Assembly (NCBI RefSeq): GCF_001013475.1
Contig: NZ_JZEF01000001.1
Span: forward strand, 248,001 to 312,000
Reading direction: 5' to 3'
Length of the DNA stretch: 64,000 nt
From: Xanthomonas arboricola pv. juglandis
GTDB lineage: Bacteria; Pseudomonadota; Gammaproteobacteria; Xanthomonadales; Xanthomonadaceae
Shown here: one piece after another, positions 34,435 through 42,727 of the stretch
How the letters are laid out: each line of letters begins with the position of its first letter
Position numbering within the stretch: position 1 is the first letter of the stretch
Position numbers and translations under genes: made by a program
Notes under the pieces: generated by a model
What the model was told of the DNA's origin: nothing
Database searches by the model: none
Seen by the model: only the letters and a program-made list of their open reading frames with translations

Positions 34435-34951
34435 TCCAGAGAGCAGTGTGTGCACGATCCTAGCGGGGCCGGGTGTACGCGTCATGTGGTTGCTACCGGG
34501 ATGGCTACGTTGCGAAGGCATCCGCGTTACGAGGGGGGCGTGCTGTGTACGCGTTTGCGTATTCGCCGAGCCTGGGGCGAACACACGCACAAGCGCCTGG
34601 CCTTGCGCGCCGGTTCAAAGATTGAGTTGGCAGATGCACGATGGCCGCCGCCTAGCGCTAGGCGATCGGGCAAGGGATGCGTATCGCGCTTGCACGAGAC
34701 GCCGGGCCGGCGACGTGCTCAGGTCCAACGTGCGCGTGCGGACCGGTCGATCCGGTACGGCAGCTGCGCTCGCTTGATGCCGAGCGCAGCCGCTGTGGCG
34801 GCGAGACTTGGAGCGACTGACAAAATCTAACGATCAGTCGTCAGGTGGGTGCGGACGGCGCGCAGGAACCGGAATGTACGCGTGGTACATCCCGATTCCA
34901 GACATCGGTCGCGCCTGCCTGGCGGTGAGCGCAGGCGTCTTGCAGCCGCGC
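34435..34951. other. Intergenic region with dispersed repeat
   Basis: These 517 bases between the L,D-transpeptidase start and the ene-reductase stop contain no supportable gene. The transpeptidase promoter should lie near 34440-34560. A dispersed repeat copy with a palindrome occurs at 34838-34902. Confidence 0.6.
34838..34902. repeat. Dispersed repeat, copy 2 with intact palindrome
   Basis: The copy contains GGAACCGGAATGTACGCGTG and then GTACATCCCGATTCC. ATGTAC pairs with GTACAT across GCGTG, forming a perfect short palindrome. A diverged partner occurs at 25859-25924. Placement in both cases is intergenic. Confidence 0.6.
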
Positions 34952-36046
34952 TCAGTTCGGCAGGGCGGGGTAGTCGGTGTAGCCCTTGGCACCACCGCCG
35001 TACAGGGTGGCCTGGTCGAGCTCGGCCAGCGGGGCGTTCTCGCGCAGGCGACGCACCAGATCCGGGTTGGCGATGAACGGCCGGCCGAAGGCGATCGCAT
35101 CGGCGTAACCGCTGTTGATGGCGTGGTCGGACAGCGCCTTGTCGTAGCTGTTGTTGGCGATCCAGGCGCCGTCGAACTTTGCGCGCAGCGCGGCATAGTC
35201 GAAGGCGACGTTGTCGCGCGCACCGCCGGTTGCGCCTTCGATCACGTGCACGAAGGCCAGCCCGCCGATCAGGTTGAGACGCTCCACCGCACGTTCGAAC
35301 AGCGGCTGCGGATCGGAGTCGTGCATGCCGTACACCGGCGTGACCGGCGACAGCCGCACACCGGTGCGTTCGGCGCCGATCTCGTCGGCGATCGCCTGCA
35401 CCACCTCGGTCAGCAGGCGGGTGCGGTTTTCGATGTCGCCGCCGTACGCGTCGGTGCGCCGGTTGGAGCCGTCACGCAGGAACTGGTCGAGCAGGTAGCC
35501 ATTGGCCGCATGCACTTCCACACCATCGAAACCGGCATCGATGGCGTTGCGCGCGGCGATGCGGTAGTCCTCGATCAGGGCGGGGATTTCGTCCAGCGCC
35601 AGCGCACGCGGCTCGGAGACATCCTGGAAGCCGTCCTTGGTGTAGGTCTTGCCTTCGGCGCGGATGGCGCTGGGCGCCACCGGCGATTCGCCCGGCGGCA
35701 GCACGCTGGTGTGCGAGACGCGGCCCACATGCCACAGCTGCAGCACGATCTTGCCGCCACGGCGATGCACCTCATCGGTGACCGCACGCCAGCCCTGGAC
35801 CTGCTCGGCGGTATGGATGCCGGGCGTATCCAGGTAGCCCTGACCCAGCGGGCTGATCTGCGTGCCCTCGGCCACGATCAGGCCGGCACTGGCGCGTTGG
35901 CCGTAGTACTCGGCGGCGAGCGGCGAGGGCACCTGCCCGGCGGCGGCGCGATTGCGCGTCAGCGGCGCCATGATCACGCGGTTGGCAAGATCCAGCGCGC
36001 CCAGGCGCACGGGGGAGAACAACGGGGATTCAGTGGATTTGGACAT
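34952..36046 (-). CDS. Alkene reductase, old yellow enzyme family (NemA-like)
   Basis: A 364-residue FMN-dependent, NADPH-using reductase of activated C=C bonds, nitro-esters or N-ethylmaleimide. The TIM barrel has the substrate-contacting HVHAANGYLLDQF-like segment (EVHAANGYLLDQFL, with the His and Asn pair near residue 180), the HVGRVSHTS segment and a GRPFIANPDLVRRL phosphate-binding end. Length fits the class. The ATG at 36046 is chosen; an in-frame TTG two codons upstream is not needed. It is divergent from an MFS exporter 246 bases away, so a shared stress-responsive control region is plausible. Confidence 0.93.
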   Translation of the reverse strand: MSKSTESPLFSPVRLGALDLANRVIMAPLTRNRAAAGQVPSPLAAEYYGQRASAGLIVAEGTQISPLGQGYLDTPGIHTAEQVQGWRAVTDEVHRRGGKIVLQLWHVGRVSHTSVLPPGESPVAPSAIRAEGKTYTKDGFQDVSEPRALALDEIPALIEDYRIAARNAIDAGFDGVEVHAANGYLLDQFLRDGSNRRTDAYGGDIENRTRLLTEVVQAIADEIGAERTGVRLSPVTPVYGMHDSDPQPLFERAVERLNLIGGLAFVHVIEGATGGARDNVAFDYAALRAKFDGAWIANNSYDKALSDHAINSGYADAIAFGRPFIANPDLVRRLRENAPLAELDQATLYGGGAKGYTDYPALPN

Positions 36047-36292
36047 CAGCAACCAATTGGGTGTGGATCACGCGCCAGGCGCGACACCGCGCCGATCGCG
36101 AGTGCCCCCTAGCGATGGTGGCGGCGCAAAGCGGATTCGAGCGATAGCGATAGGACACAGCGTCTCCTGGCGCGCCGAAAGCGGCCAGACTGTGACGTGC
36201 CGGGGCCTGGCGATGAATCGCAGCAGGCACCGCGCTTTCGTCGATTGCTGCGTTGCACAATAATAAGCCGCCCCGTCATCCTGGAGTCGGGC

Positions 36293-37501
36293 ATGTCCGA
36301 TACCGATCTTTCAACGCCGCGCGTGTCACGGCGCGATTACGTGCTGATCCTATTTGCGTTGGCGATGGGCGGCTTTGCGATCGGCATCAGCGAATTTTCC
36401 ACCATGGGCCTGATGACCCAGATTGCGCAGGGCCTGCAGATCAGCGAGCCGCAGGTTGGTCACGTGATCAGCGCCTATGCGCTGGGCGTGGTGGTCGGTG
36501 CACCGTTGCTGGCGATTATTGGCGCGCGCTGGCCGCGGCGCACCTTGTTGCTGCTGCTGATGGTGTTCTACGCGCTGGGCAATCTCGCCAGTGCACTGGC
36601 GCCGAGCTATCACATGATGTTGCTGTGCCGTTTCATCGCCGGCTTGCCGCATGGCGCGTACTTCGGCGTTGCGTCACTGGTGGCCGCGTCGATCAGCCCG
36701 CCCAACCAACGCGCCACTGCGGTGGGCCGGGTGTTGCTGGGCCTGAGCATCGCCTTGCTGGTCGGCAATCCGTTGGCGACCTGGCTGGGCCAGATCGTGA
36801 GCTGGCGGTGGGCCTACGCGGCGGTGTCGGTGCTTGCGCTGTGCACGGTTGCGGCAGTGGCGGCGCGCCTGCCGCCTGCGCCGGACGAACCGCGGCAACA
36901 GCCGTTGCGTGAGCTGCGCGCGTTCAATCAGCCGCAGGTATGGCTGGCCCTGGCGATCGGCGCGGTGGGTTTTTCCGGCATGTTCTGCGTCTTCAGTTAT
37001 CTGGCACCCACCCTGACCGCGGTGACCGGCGTGGCGCCGGCGCGGATCCCGCTGGCGATGGTGGCGTTCGGGGTCGGCGGCGTGCTCGGCAGCATCCTGG
37101 GCGGCTGGCTGTTTGACCGCATGCAGTTCCGCGCGGTGCCGGTATTGCTGGTGTGGTCGGTGGTGGTGATGCTGACCTTTCCGTTGGCTGCGCAGTCGGG
37201 CCTGTGGGTGTTTGTGTCCATCGTGGCGGTCGGCACCATGGGCGCACTGGCACCTGCACTGCAGACGCGTCTGATGGATGTGGCCGCGGAGGCGCAGACC
37301 CTGGCAGCGGCGTCCAACCATGCCGCGTTCAATACCGCCAATGCGCTGGGCCCGTGGCTGGGCGGTATGGCGATCACGGCCGGGTGGGGCTGGACCTCAA
37401 CCGGCTACGTGGGCGCGGCCACTGCGCTGGGCGGCTTGCTGGTGTACGCGCTGGCGGTCTGGCAGGAGCGCCGCCAACGCGCGTCGTTGGCGAGCTGCTG
37501 A
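36293..37501 (+). CDS. MFS drug or sugar exporter (AraJ/YdhP-like)
   Basis: A 402-residue inner-membrane transporter with twelve predicted helices. The N-terminal half shows the MFS signature region GARWPRRTLLLLLMVFYALGN between helices 2 and 3, and the FIAGLPHGAYFGVASLVAAS segment is typical of the AraJ/Bcr-like subfamily. The ATG at 36293 follows GGAG by seven bases. The gene is divergent from the ene-reductase, which may detoxify the same kinds of compounds that the exporter removes. The substrate is unknown. Confidence 0.88.
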   Translation: MSDTDLSTPRVSRRDYVLILFALAMGGFAIGISEFSTMGLMTQIAQGLQISEPQVGHVISAYALGVVVGAPLLAIIGARWPRRTLLLLLMVFYALGNLASALAPSYHMMLLCRFIAGLPHGAYFGVASLVAASISPPNQRATAVGRVLLGLSIALLVGNPLATWLGQIVSWRWAYAAVSVLALCTVAAVAARLPPAPDEPRQQPLRELRAFNQPQVWLALAIGAVGFSGMFCVFSYLAPTLTAVTGVAPARIPLAMVAFGVGGVLGSILGGWLFDRMQFRAVPVLLVWSVVVMLTFPLAAQSGLWVFVSIVAVGTMGALAPALQTRLMDVAAEAQTLAAASNHAAFNTANALGPWLGGMAITAGWGWTSTGYVGAATALGGLLVYALAVWQERRQRASLASC

Positions 37502-37672
37502 GGCGCTGCCGGCCTGCACTGCCTGTTGCAGTTGGAGTGATGAGTGGCAGGGCTGGCGGATGGCGTGCTGGTTGCGACGTTGGGTCGTACCGGACGCAAG
37601 GCCATATCCACGGCCAACTCACGAGCGCACGTCGAGACTGCATGCTCAACTGCAAGCGGACCGTACAGCGCC

Positions 37673-37843
37673 ATGACCGAATACACGCCACCGCCCTGGA
37701 AGCGCGGCAAGCCCAAGGGTAGATCCGCCTCCACGCCGCTGACCGCAAGCCAAAAGGCCGCTGCCAAGCAGCGCGCCGAGGAGGCCGGTCGTCCCTATCC
37801 CAACCTGGTTGACAATATGTGGGCGAGCCGGCAGCCGAAGTAG
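37673..37843 (+). CDS. Small conserved-type hypothetical protein (56 residues)
   Basis: A 56-residue basic protein, MTEYTPPPWKRGKPKGRS at the start, a helical Ala/Lys/Glu-rich middle (TASQKAAAKQRAEEAGRPYP) and an end NLVDNMWASRQPK. It is read from the ATG at 37673. The frame is open upstream, but that part looks non-coding. No signal peptide or membrane segment is present. The composition suggests a nucleic-acid-associated or ribosome-associated helper, but no family is recognised. It has no close operon partner. Confidence 0.6.
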   Translation: MTEYTPPPWKRGKPKGRSASTPLTASQKAAAKQRAEEAGRPYPNLVDNMWASRQPK

Positions 37844-38068
37844 GTTTGACCTGCTCTTGGCATCGATGAATCGCCATTCATTGCCTACATGATCGCGTGA
37901 GGACAATCACCACATCACTCACATGTCGATTATGTGTGTCCCGCCAAGCTAAGGCCGTACACAACGCCAAGGCATGCAATCAGCACATCGATTGCCTCAT
38001 CCCCGAAAGCCAGCGCAAACGCATCCACAACTTGCGCAGCGCTGGCCCATCGCAACCAGGAGCGACAC

Positions 38069-38524
38069 ATGAGCATTCAGAGCAAGACCGAGCATAGCCT
38101 CAACGACCTCATCGCCATTTCCCGTGACGGCAAGGACTTCTACGAAGAAGCAGCCGCCAAGGTGGGTGATGCGGAACTTGCAACGCTGTTCCGCCGCATC
38201 GCCGGCGTGAAGTCCGACATCGTCAGCAATCTGAGCAGTGTGGTTGCATCGGTCGGTGGCAAGCCGGAAACCAGCGGCACCATGGTCGGCAGCATGCAGC
38301 AGTTCTACGGTAAGGTGCGCGCCACGTTGGGCGATACCAAGTATGGCTACGTTGCCGAACTGGAAGAGTCCGAAGACCGTCTGCTGAAGGCATTCGACGA
38401 AACCATCGCCGACCAGGACACCCCGGCCGCTGCACGCGACGCCGCACTGCGTCTGCTGCCAGAAGTGCGCGCATGTCACGACGTGATGCGTAACCGCAAG
38501 CATGCGATGAAGAGCGCTGCATAA
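38069..38524 (+). CDS. PA2169-type four-helix-bundle protein (DUF2383)
   Basis: A 151-residue ferritin-like helical protein. Visible helical segments include LNDLIAISRDGKDFYEEAA, ELATLFRRIAGVKSDIVSNL and EESEDRLLKAFDETIADQD, matching the PA2169 family. The metal-binding residues of ferritin are only partly present, so iron storage is not claimed. AGGAG at 38058-38062 fixes the start. A rho-independent terminator follows at 38592, so the gene is monocistronic. Family members are often stress-induced. Confidence 0.85.
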   Translation: MSIQSKTEHSLNDLIAISRDGKDFYEEAAAKVGDAELATLFRRIAGVKSDIVSNLSSVVASVGGKPETSGTMVGSMQQFYGKVRATLGDTKYGYVAELEESEDRLLKAFDETIADQDTPAAARDAALRLLPEVRACHDVMRNRKHAMKSAA

Positions 38525-38591
38525 GCTGCGCGCGTGACCCAGGCGCATCCAGGTGATGCAGCTTGCGGAGTGAACCGATAAAGGCGGAAAT

Positions 38592-38619
38592 GGGCAGCGC
38601 AAGCTGCCCGTTTCTTTTT
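38592..38619 (+). terminator. Rho-independent terminator after the PA2169-type gene
   Basis: GGGCAGC (38592-38598) pairs with GCTGCCC (38603-38609) around GCAA, followed by TTTCTTTTT. Confidence 0.85.
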
Positions 38620-38779
38620 GTGTCGCAAGTGGTCAGAGCTGCGCGATTGTTGTTCCACGCACTGTACGCGTTCCACGTTTTTGCATTGATGGTGAATGCG
38701 TGCCACGCATGCATCTGGTCTGCTAGTATCCGCCGCCCTTCTTCCGGCAGGTCCGCGTACGCGGTCGTGGAATCAGCCC

Positions 38780-39382
38780 ATGAAACATCAGTTCCTGTAC
38801 CTGTCTTCGGCCGAGGCGCAGTTGTCGCTTGGCCTTGGTGAGGAGAAGACCACCGAGCGGCTGTTCTTTGCGGTGATGGCCGATGCGACCACCGCCCAAC
38901 GCGCTGCGGCAATCGCCGATGGGCTGCTGCACAGTGCTCATGTCGACGGCAAGCCGCTGGCGCGCGAGCGCTTGCATGTGACCTTGCATCATCTGGGCGA
39001 TTACGCGGGCGGCTTGCCGCCTTCGCTGGTGAGCCGCGCCAGTCAGGCAGCCGAGCGCGTGATGCTGGATGCGTTCGAGGTGGAGTTCGATCGGGTTGGC
39101 ACCTTTGGTGGACGGCGCTCGCAGCTGCCATGCGTGTTGCGTGGCGAAGACAAGGTGCGCGGGCTGTACGAACTGCAGGGCGCGCTGGGCCGGCAGCTGG
39201 CGCATGCGGGCATTGCCGGCGACGCGCAGTACACGCCGCATATGACGCTGCTGTATTGCAACCAGTCGTTGCCGCAACGGCGCTGCGATGCGCTGGCGTG
39301 GACGGTGCGCGAGTTCGCGCTGGTGCGCAGCTTCCTGGGCCAGTCGCGTTACCAGATCGAAGGGCAGTGGGCGCTGCGCTGA
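38780..39382 (+). CDS. thpR: RNA 2',3'-cyclic phosphodiesterase (ThpR/LigT)
   Basis: A 200-residue 2H-superfamily enzyme with the two HxT motifs, HVTLHHL near residue 70 and HMTLLYC near residue 154, which together form the active site for opening 2',3'-cyclic phosphates on RNA ends. A phenylalanine-rich RLFFAVMAD start to the fold is also typical. The ATG at 38780 is chosen by the family start. No obvious operon partners exist. The HD-domain gene starts 35 bases after the stop on the same strand. Confidence 0.9.
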   Translation: MKHQFLYLSSAEAQLSLGLGEEKTTERLFFAVMADATTAQRAAAIADGLLHSAHVDGKPLARERLHVTLHHLGDYAGGLPPSLVSRASQAAERVMLDAFEVEFDRVGTFGGRRSQLPCVLRGEDKVRGLYELQGALGRQLAHAGIAGDAQYTPHMTLLYCNQSLPQRRCDALAWTVREFALVRSFLGQSRYQIEGQWALR

Positions 39383-39417
39383 TGTGCAGGCAGATGCGTA
39401 CGCGGTAGCCTGCGTGC

Positions 39418-40026
39418 ATGGATGCCACCACCACACCACTGCCACTGCAGCCCGAGCACCTGGCCGCGCTCGAACAGGCCTATGCCACGCCACCGCGCGC
39501 CTATCACCACTTCGGCCATGTGCGTGCGCTGCTGCAGCACTACGCCGAGGTCGCCGCCGGGCCGGGTTGGCAGCAGCCGGTCGAGGTCTGGCTGGCGGTA
39601 CTGTTTCACGATGCGGTGTATCAGCCCGGACGCAGCGACAACGAGGCGGAGTCCGCCAACTGGGCGACGGACTGCATCCCGCGCTGGTGGCCGCAAGCGT
39701 CGGTGGATCTGCAGCGCGTGCAGCGCCTGATTCTGCTCACCGCACGCCACGGACAACTGCAGCCAGCGGACGTGGACGCCGAGGCGGCGTTGTTCCTGGA
39801 TTGCGACATGGCGATCCTGGCCGCACCGGCAGCGGTGTTCGATGCGTATGACGAGGGCATTGCCGCCGAATACCGTGGGCATGTCCCCAGCCTGCTGTTC
39901 CGGCTCAACCGCAGGCGCTTTCTGGCCGGCCTGCTCGAGCGTCCGCGCATCTTCCTGAGCGACTACTTCCATGCACGCTGCGACGCTGCAGCGCGGGCCA
40001 ATCTGCGCCGGCGACTGGGGCGCTGA
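39418..40026 (+). CDS. HD-domain metal-dependent phosphohydrolase-like protein
   Basis: A 202-residue protein of the predicted HD superfamily. The metal-binding pattern is seen in YHHFGHVRAL (about residue 29-38), LAVLFHDAVYQPG (HD pair, near residue 63) and FLDCDMAIL (near residue 130). These give the His, His-Asp and Asp ligands of an HD phosphohydrolase. The substrate is not known. Members of this group are annotated only as predicted metal-dependent hydrolases. It follows thpR closely (35 bases), suggesting co-transcription. The next small gene begins 62 bases downstream. Confidence 0.82.
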   Translation: MDATTTPLPLQPEHLAALEQAYATPPRAYHHFGHVRALLQHYAEVAAGPGWQQPVEVWLAVLFHDAVYQPGRSDNEAESANWATDCIPRWWPQASVDLQRVQRLILLTARHGQLQPADVDAEAALFLDCDMAILAAPAAVFDAYDEGIAAEYRGHVPSLLFRLNRRRFLAGLLERPRIFLSDYFHARCDAAARANLRRRLGR

Positions 40027-40088
40027 CCTGGCACGCTGCGCGCAGTGGTTCATCCAGGCGCAGCCATGGCGCACGCTACAATGCGTGC

Positions 40089-40271
40089 ATGCACGACCGC
40101 GCAGCTTCCGATCACGATCCACGCCCGCAGCCGCCCGAGCCGCCTGCGCCCAACGAGTGCTGCGAAAGCGGTTGCCCGTTGTGCGTGCACGATCTGTACG
40201 CGGAGGACCTGGCGCGCTACCGGCAGGCCTTGGCCGCCTGGGAAGCGCGTCAGCGAGCACATGCGCGATAA
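40089..40271 (+). CDS. Oxidoreductase-like N-terminal domain protein (60 residues)
   Basis: A tiny protein with a proline-rich lead (PRPQPPEPPAPNE) and a CCESGCPLCVHDLY motif carrying four cysteines, followed by a helical EDLARYRQALAAWEAR tail. This is the whole of the oxidoreductase-like N-terminal family (PF09791-type), a short cysteine-rich sequence found also at the start of some plant and bacterial oxidoreductases. The cysteines may bind a metal. Whether the small form is catalytic is unknown. It reads from ATG 40089. Confidence 0.8.
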   Translation: MHDRAASDHDPRPQPPEPPAPNECCESGCPLCVHDLYAEDLARYRQALAAWEARQRAHAR

Positions 40272-40340
40272 GCGAAGCGCCGCGCTTCGCGTGGCTGCCT
40301 GGAACGATTATCTTTGAACCACTTTTCCCGATGGTGCGAC

Positions 40341-41714
40341 ATGCGACGACTTGAGATGTGGAGCGCGCTCTGCGGCGCGGCGGTGTTGACGCTATCGGGC
40401 ATGGCGGCTGCGCAGACCACGCAGCCAGTGAGCCACGGCCGTTTCGAGCAGGTGCCGGTGCTGATGCCCAAGGGCGAGCCGCAGCGCGTGGTGATCTGGC
40501 TGACCGGCACCGGCAACAACGTCAAGCGCCAGACCCAGGCAGAAAGCCTGCGCGCCGATGGCGCGATGGTGGCGATGGTGGATACCGCGCATCTGTACGC
40601 GGTGCTGCGCAAGGCCGGCGGTACCTGCGCGTTTTCGGTCGGAGATGTGGAAAATTTCTCGCGCTACGTGCAGGCCTTCTACCACATCCCCACCTACCGC
40701 CTGCCGCTGCTGGTCGGCGACGGCGAGGGGGCTGCGCTGGCCTATGCGATCGCGGCGCAAGCCAAGCCGCATGTGCTGGCCGGCGTGCTGACCGACGGGC
40801 TGTGCCCGGCGACGGTGTCCGACCAGGCGATCTGCCAGCCGGGCGTGCGCCCGGGCAGCAATACGCTGCTGCCGGTGCCATTGCAGATTCCCTGGGTGCT
40901 TGCCGGCAGCCAGGACAAGCGTTGCCCGGCCGCGGCCGAAGACGGCTTCCTCAAGCAGGTACCGCAGGCGCGCACGTTCACGCGTTCGGCGCAGGGCGAC
41001 ATCCTGCCGGGCCTGCGCGCGGCGGCGCGTTCGCTGGGCGAGCAGAAGGGCGTGGCGCTGCCGCCGCCACCGGGCGGGCTGGAAGATCTGCCGGTGGTGG
41101 AACTGCCGGCCAAGCCCGATGGCGACAGCGACGACGACACCTTCGTGATCTTCGTCTCCGGCGACGGCGGCTGGGCGGGTCTGGACGAAGAGGTGGCCGA
41201 TGCGTTGGCCGCGCAAGGCATCCCGGTGGTCGGCCTGGATTCGCTGCGTTACTTCTGGACCGAGCGCACACCGCAGGGCTTTGCCACCGATCTGGATCGC
41301 ATCGCGCGTTTCTATGCGCAGCGCTGGCAACGTCAGCGGGTGGTGCTGATCGGCTTCTCGCAGGGCGCGGACGTGTTGCCTGCCGCAATCAACAAGTTGC
41401 CGGCGCAGACCAAGCAGAACCTGCGCATGACCGCGCTGTTGTCGGTGGGCAAGCTGGCCGATTACGAATTCCATGTCAGCAACTGGCTGGGCTCGGACGA
41501 CGAAGGCCTGCCGATCGCGCCGGAGGTGCAGCGGCTGCCCGCCGGCACCACCGTGTGCATCTACGGCCAGGACGATCAGGACGCGCTCTGCCCAAGCCTG
41601 TCGGCACAGGCCGCCAAGCGGGTCGCGCTGCCGGGTGATCACCACTTCAAGGGCGATTACGCGACCCTGGCCAAAGTGATCATGGAGCAGCTGCACGCGC
41701 TGTCGAAGCCGTAA
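40341..41714 (+). CDS. AcvB/VirJ family serine hydrolase (probable lysyl-phosphatidylglycerol hydrolase)
   Basis: A 457-residue periplasmic protein of AcvB length. A signal peptide (to about residue 27, cleavage near MAAAQ) is followed by two related alpha/beta-hydrolase-like halves. The second half has IFVSGDGGWAGL and a nucleophile elbow GFSQGAD near residue 345, with a late GDHHFKGDY likely holding the catalytic His. The first half has a matching but degenerate VGDGEGAAL. In Agrobacterium, AcvB hydrolyses lysyl-PG made by the adjacent MprF homologue LpiA, so this gene facing mprF fits the same pathway. Enzyme activity here is inferred. Start ATG 40341 replaces an in-frame TTG nine codons earlier. 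Confidence 0.87.
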   Translation: MRRLEMWSALCGAAVLTLSGMAAAQTTQPVSHGRFEQVPVLMPKGEPQRVVIWLTGTGNNVKRQTQAESLRADGAMVAMVDTAHLYAVLRKAGGTCAFSVGDVENFSRYVQAFYHIPTYRLPLLVGDGEGAALAYAIAAQAKPHVLAGVLTDGLCPATVSDQAICQPGVRPGSNTLLPVPLQIPWVLAGSQDKRCPAAAEDGFLKQVPQARTFTRSAQGDILPGLRAAARSLGEQKGVALPPPPGGLEDLPVVELPAKPDGDSDDDTFVIFVSGDGGWAGLDEEVADALAAQGIPVVGLDSLRYFWTERTPQGFATDLDRIARFYAQRWQRQRVVLIGFSQGADVLPAAINKLPAQTKQNLRMTALLSVGKLADYEFHVSNWLGSDDEGLPIAPEVQRLPAGTTVCIYGQDDQDALCPSLSAQAAKRVALPGDHHFKGDYATLAKVIMEQLHALSKP

Positions 41715-41730
41715 GCGAGCGCGGCATATC

Positions 41731-41768
41731 TGACCTGGTTCGGCCCAACTCCAGGCCGAACCAGGTCA
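41731..41768. repeat. Hairpin after the AcvB/VirJ gene
   Basis: A perfect 15-base stem, TGACCTGGTTCGGCC (41731-41745) and GGCCGAACCAGGTCA (41754-41768), with an eight-base loop, lies 17 bases after the stop. No T run follows, so it could be a Rho-assisted terminator or an RNA-stabilising element. Confidence 0.65.
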
Positions 41769-41802
41769 ACAACCTGGTTGTCACCGTTCGGTTTGGCCCC
41801 CT

Positions 41803-42190
41803 GCAGTCCGGCAGGCCCTCTGCTTTTCTTTCAGCAACCGACAACAACCGGTGGTGCTTGCGCGGGTGCCGGCGTGGGACCTTGAGCGGCATGGATGCCG
41901 CGCCAGAGCCTACATGGACGTACTTGCGGCGTGTCCCATGCCGGTACACGTGCAAGCGCCCTCGGCAGACCGAAGCATTCGCGCGTAAACGAAAGATGTT
42001 CTGCACAAATTGATCGGTGTGCGGAGCTGGTCGGCGGCGCGGCGCCGCATCCAGTGTCGGGACACGCCGTGAATCCATCCCTGGAGGCTCGGTGGCGACA
42101 TCCATGTCGCCACACGGTCCCGCCCCCGGACGCGACACCACGCTCCCAGCGTTGCCACTGCTGATCGGCAAGCAATGCTTCAAGCACGTG
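41803..42190. repeat. Tandem non-coding repeat, copy A
   Basis: This is the first of two head-to-tail copies about 480 bases apart. Over the central 320 bases it differs from copy B at about 18 positions by eye (about 94 per cent identical) with no gap at a 479-base offset. It contains several short palindromes, such as GGCGACATCCATGTCGCC. Frames are open across it on the minus strand, but they look like shadows of the repeat. Confidence 0.85.
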
Positions 42191-42280
42191 TTGATGCCTG
42201 CGGACTTCGTGGCCGATGTAATCGGTAAGCCATCTACCTGCTGTCATGTCGCCAAAAAGTGGTGACGTTCCGAAGGATGT

Positions 42281-42673
42281 GCAGCGCCAACAGGCCCTTC
42301 GCATTTTTTTCCGCAACCGACCCCAACTGGTGGTGCTTGCGCGGGTGGCGGTGTGGGACCTTGAGCGGCATGGATGCCGCGCCAGAGCCTACATGGACGT
42401 ACTTGCGGCGTGTCCCACACCGGTACGCGTGCAAGCGCCCGCAGCAGACCGAAGCATTCGCGCGTAAAAGATAGATGTTCTGCACAGATTGATCGGTGTG
42501 CGGAGCTGGTCGGCGGCGCGGCGCCGCATCCAGTGTCGGGACACGCCGTGAATCCATCCCTGGAGGCTCGGTGGCGACATCCATGTCGCCACACGGTCCC
42601 GCCACCGGACGCGGCACCACGCTCCCGATATTGCTACCGCTGATCGGCAAGCAATGCTTTCAGGCACACGTGC
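42281..42673. repeat. Tandem non-coding repeat, copy B
   Basis: Second copy of the unit, aligned with 41803-42190 at a 479-base offset. It ends near the GCAATGCTTTCAGGCACACGTG stretch and runs into a short third copy of one part. Between the AcvB/VirJ gene and mprF these copies fill almost all of the intergenic space. Confidence 0.85.
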
Positions 42674-42708
42674 AAGCGCCCGCAGTAGAGCGAGGCATTC
42701 GCGTAAAA
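42664..42708. repeat. Partial third copy of one repeat segment
   Basis: CACACGTGCAAGCGCCCGCA followed by GGCATTCGCGTAAAA repeats the segment seen near 41945-41990 and 42425-42470, directly before the mprF stop. Confidence 0.65.
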
Positions 42709-42727
42709 CCGCAGGTATCGAGCGGCC

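Noticed and set aside
34834..35223. Minus-strand frame across the ene-reductase end and the dispersed repeat
   Set aside because: It lies largely antisense or out of frame to a well-supported old yellow enzyme gene, and the tail is only the repeat read through.
41831..42667. Several frames of 80-160 codons within the tandem repeat units
   Set aside because: They translate similarly in both copies only because the DNA is repeated. Lengths and ends differ and no ribosome site or domain is seen. Treated as repeat DNA.
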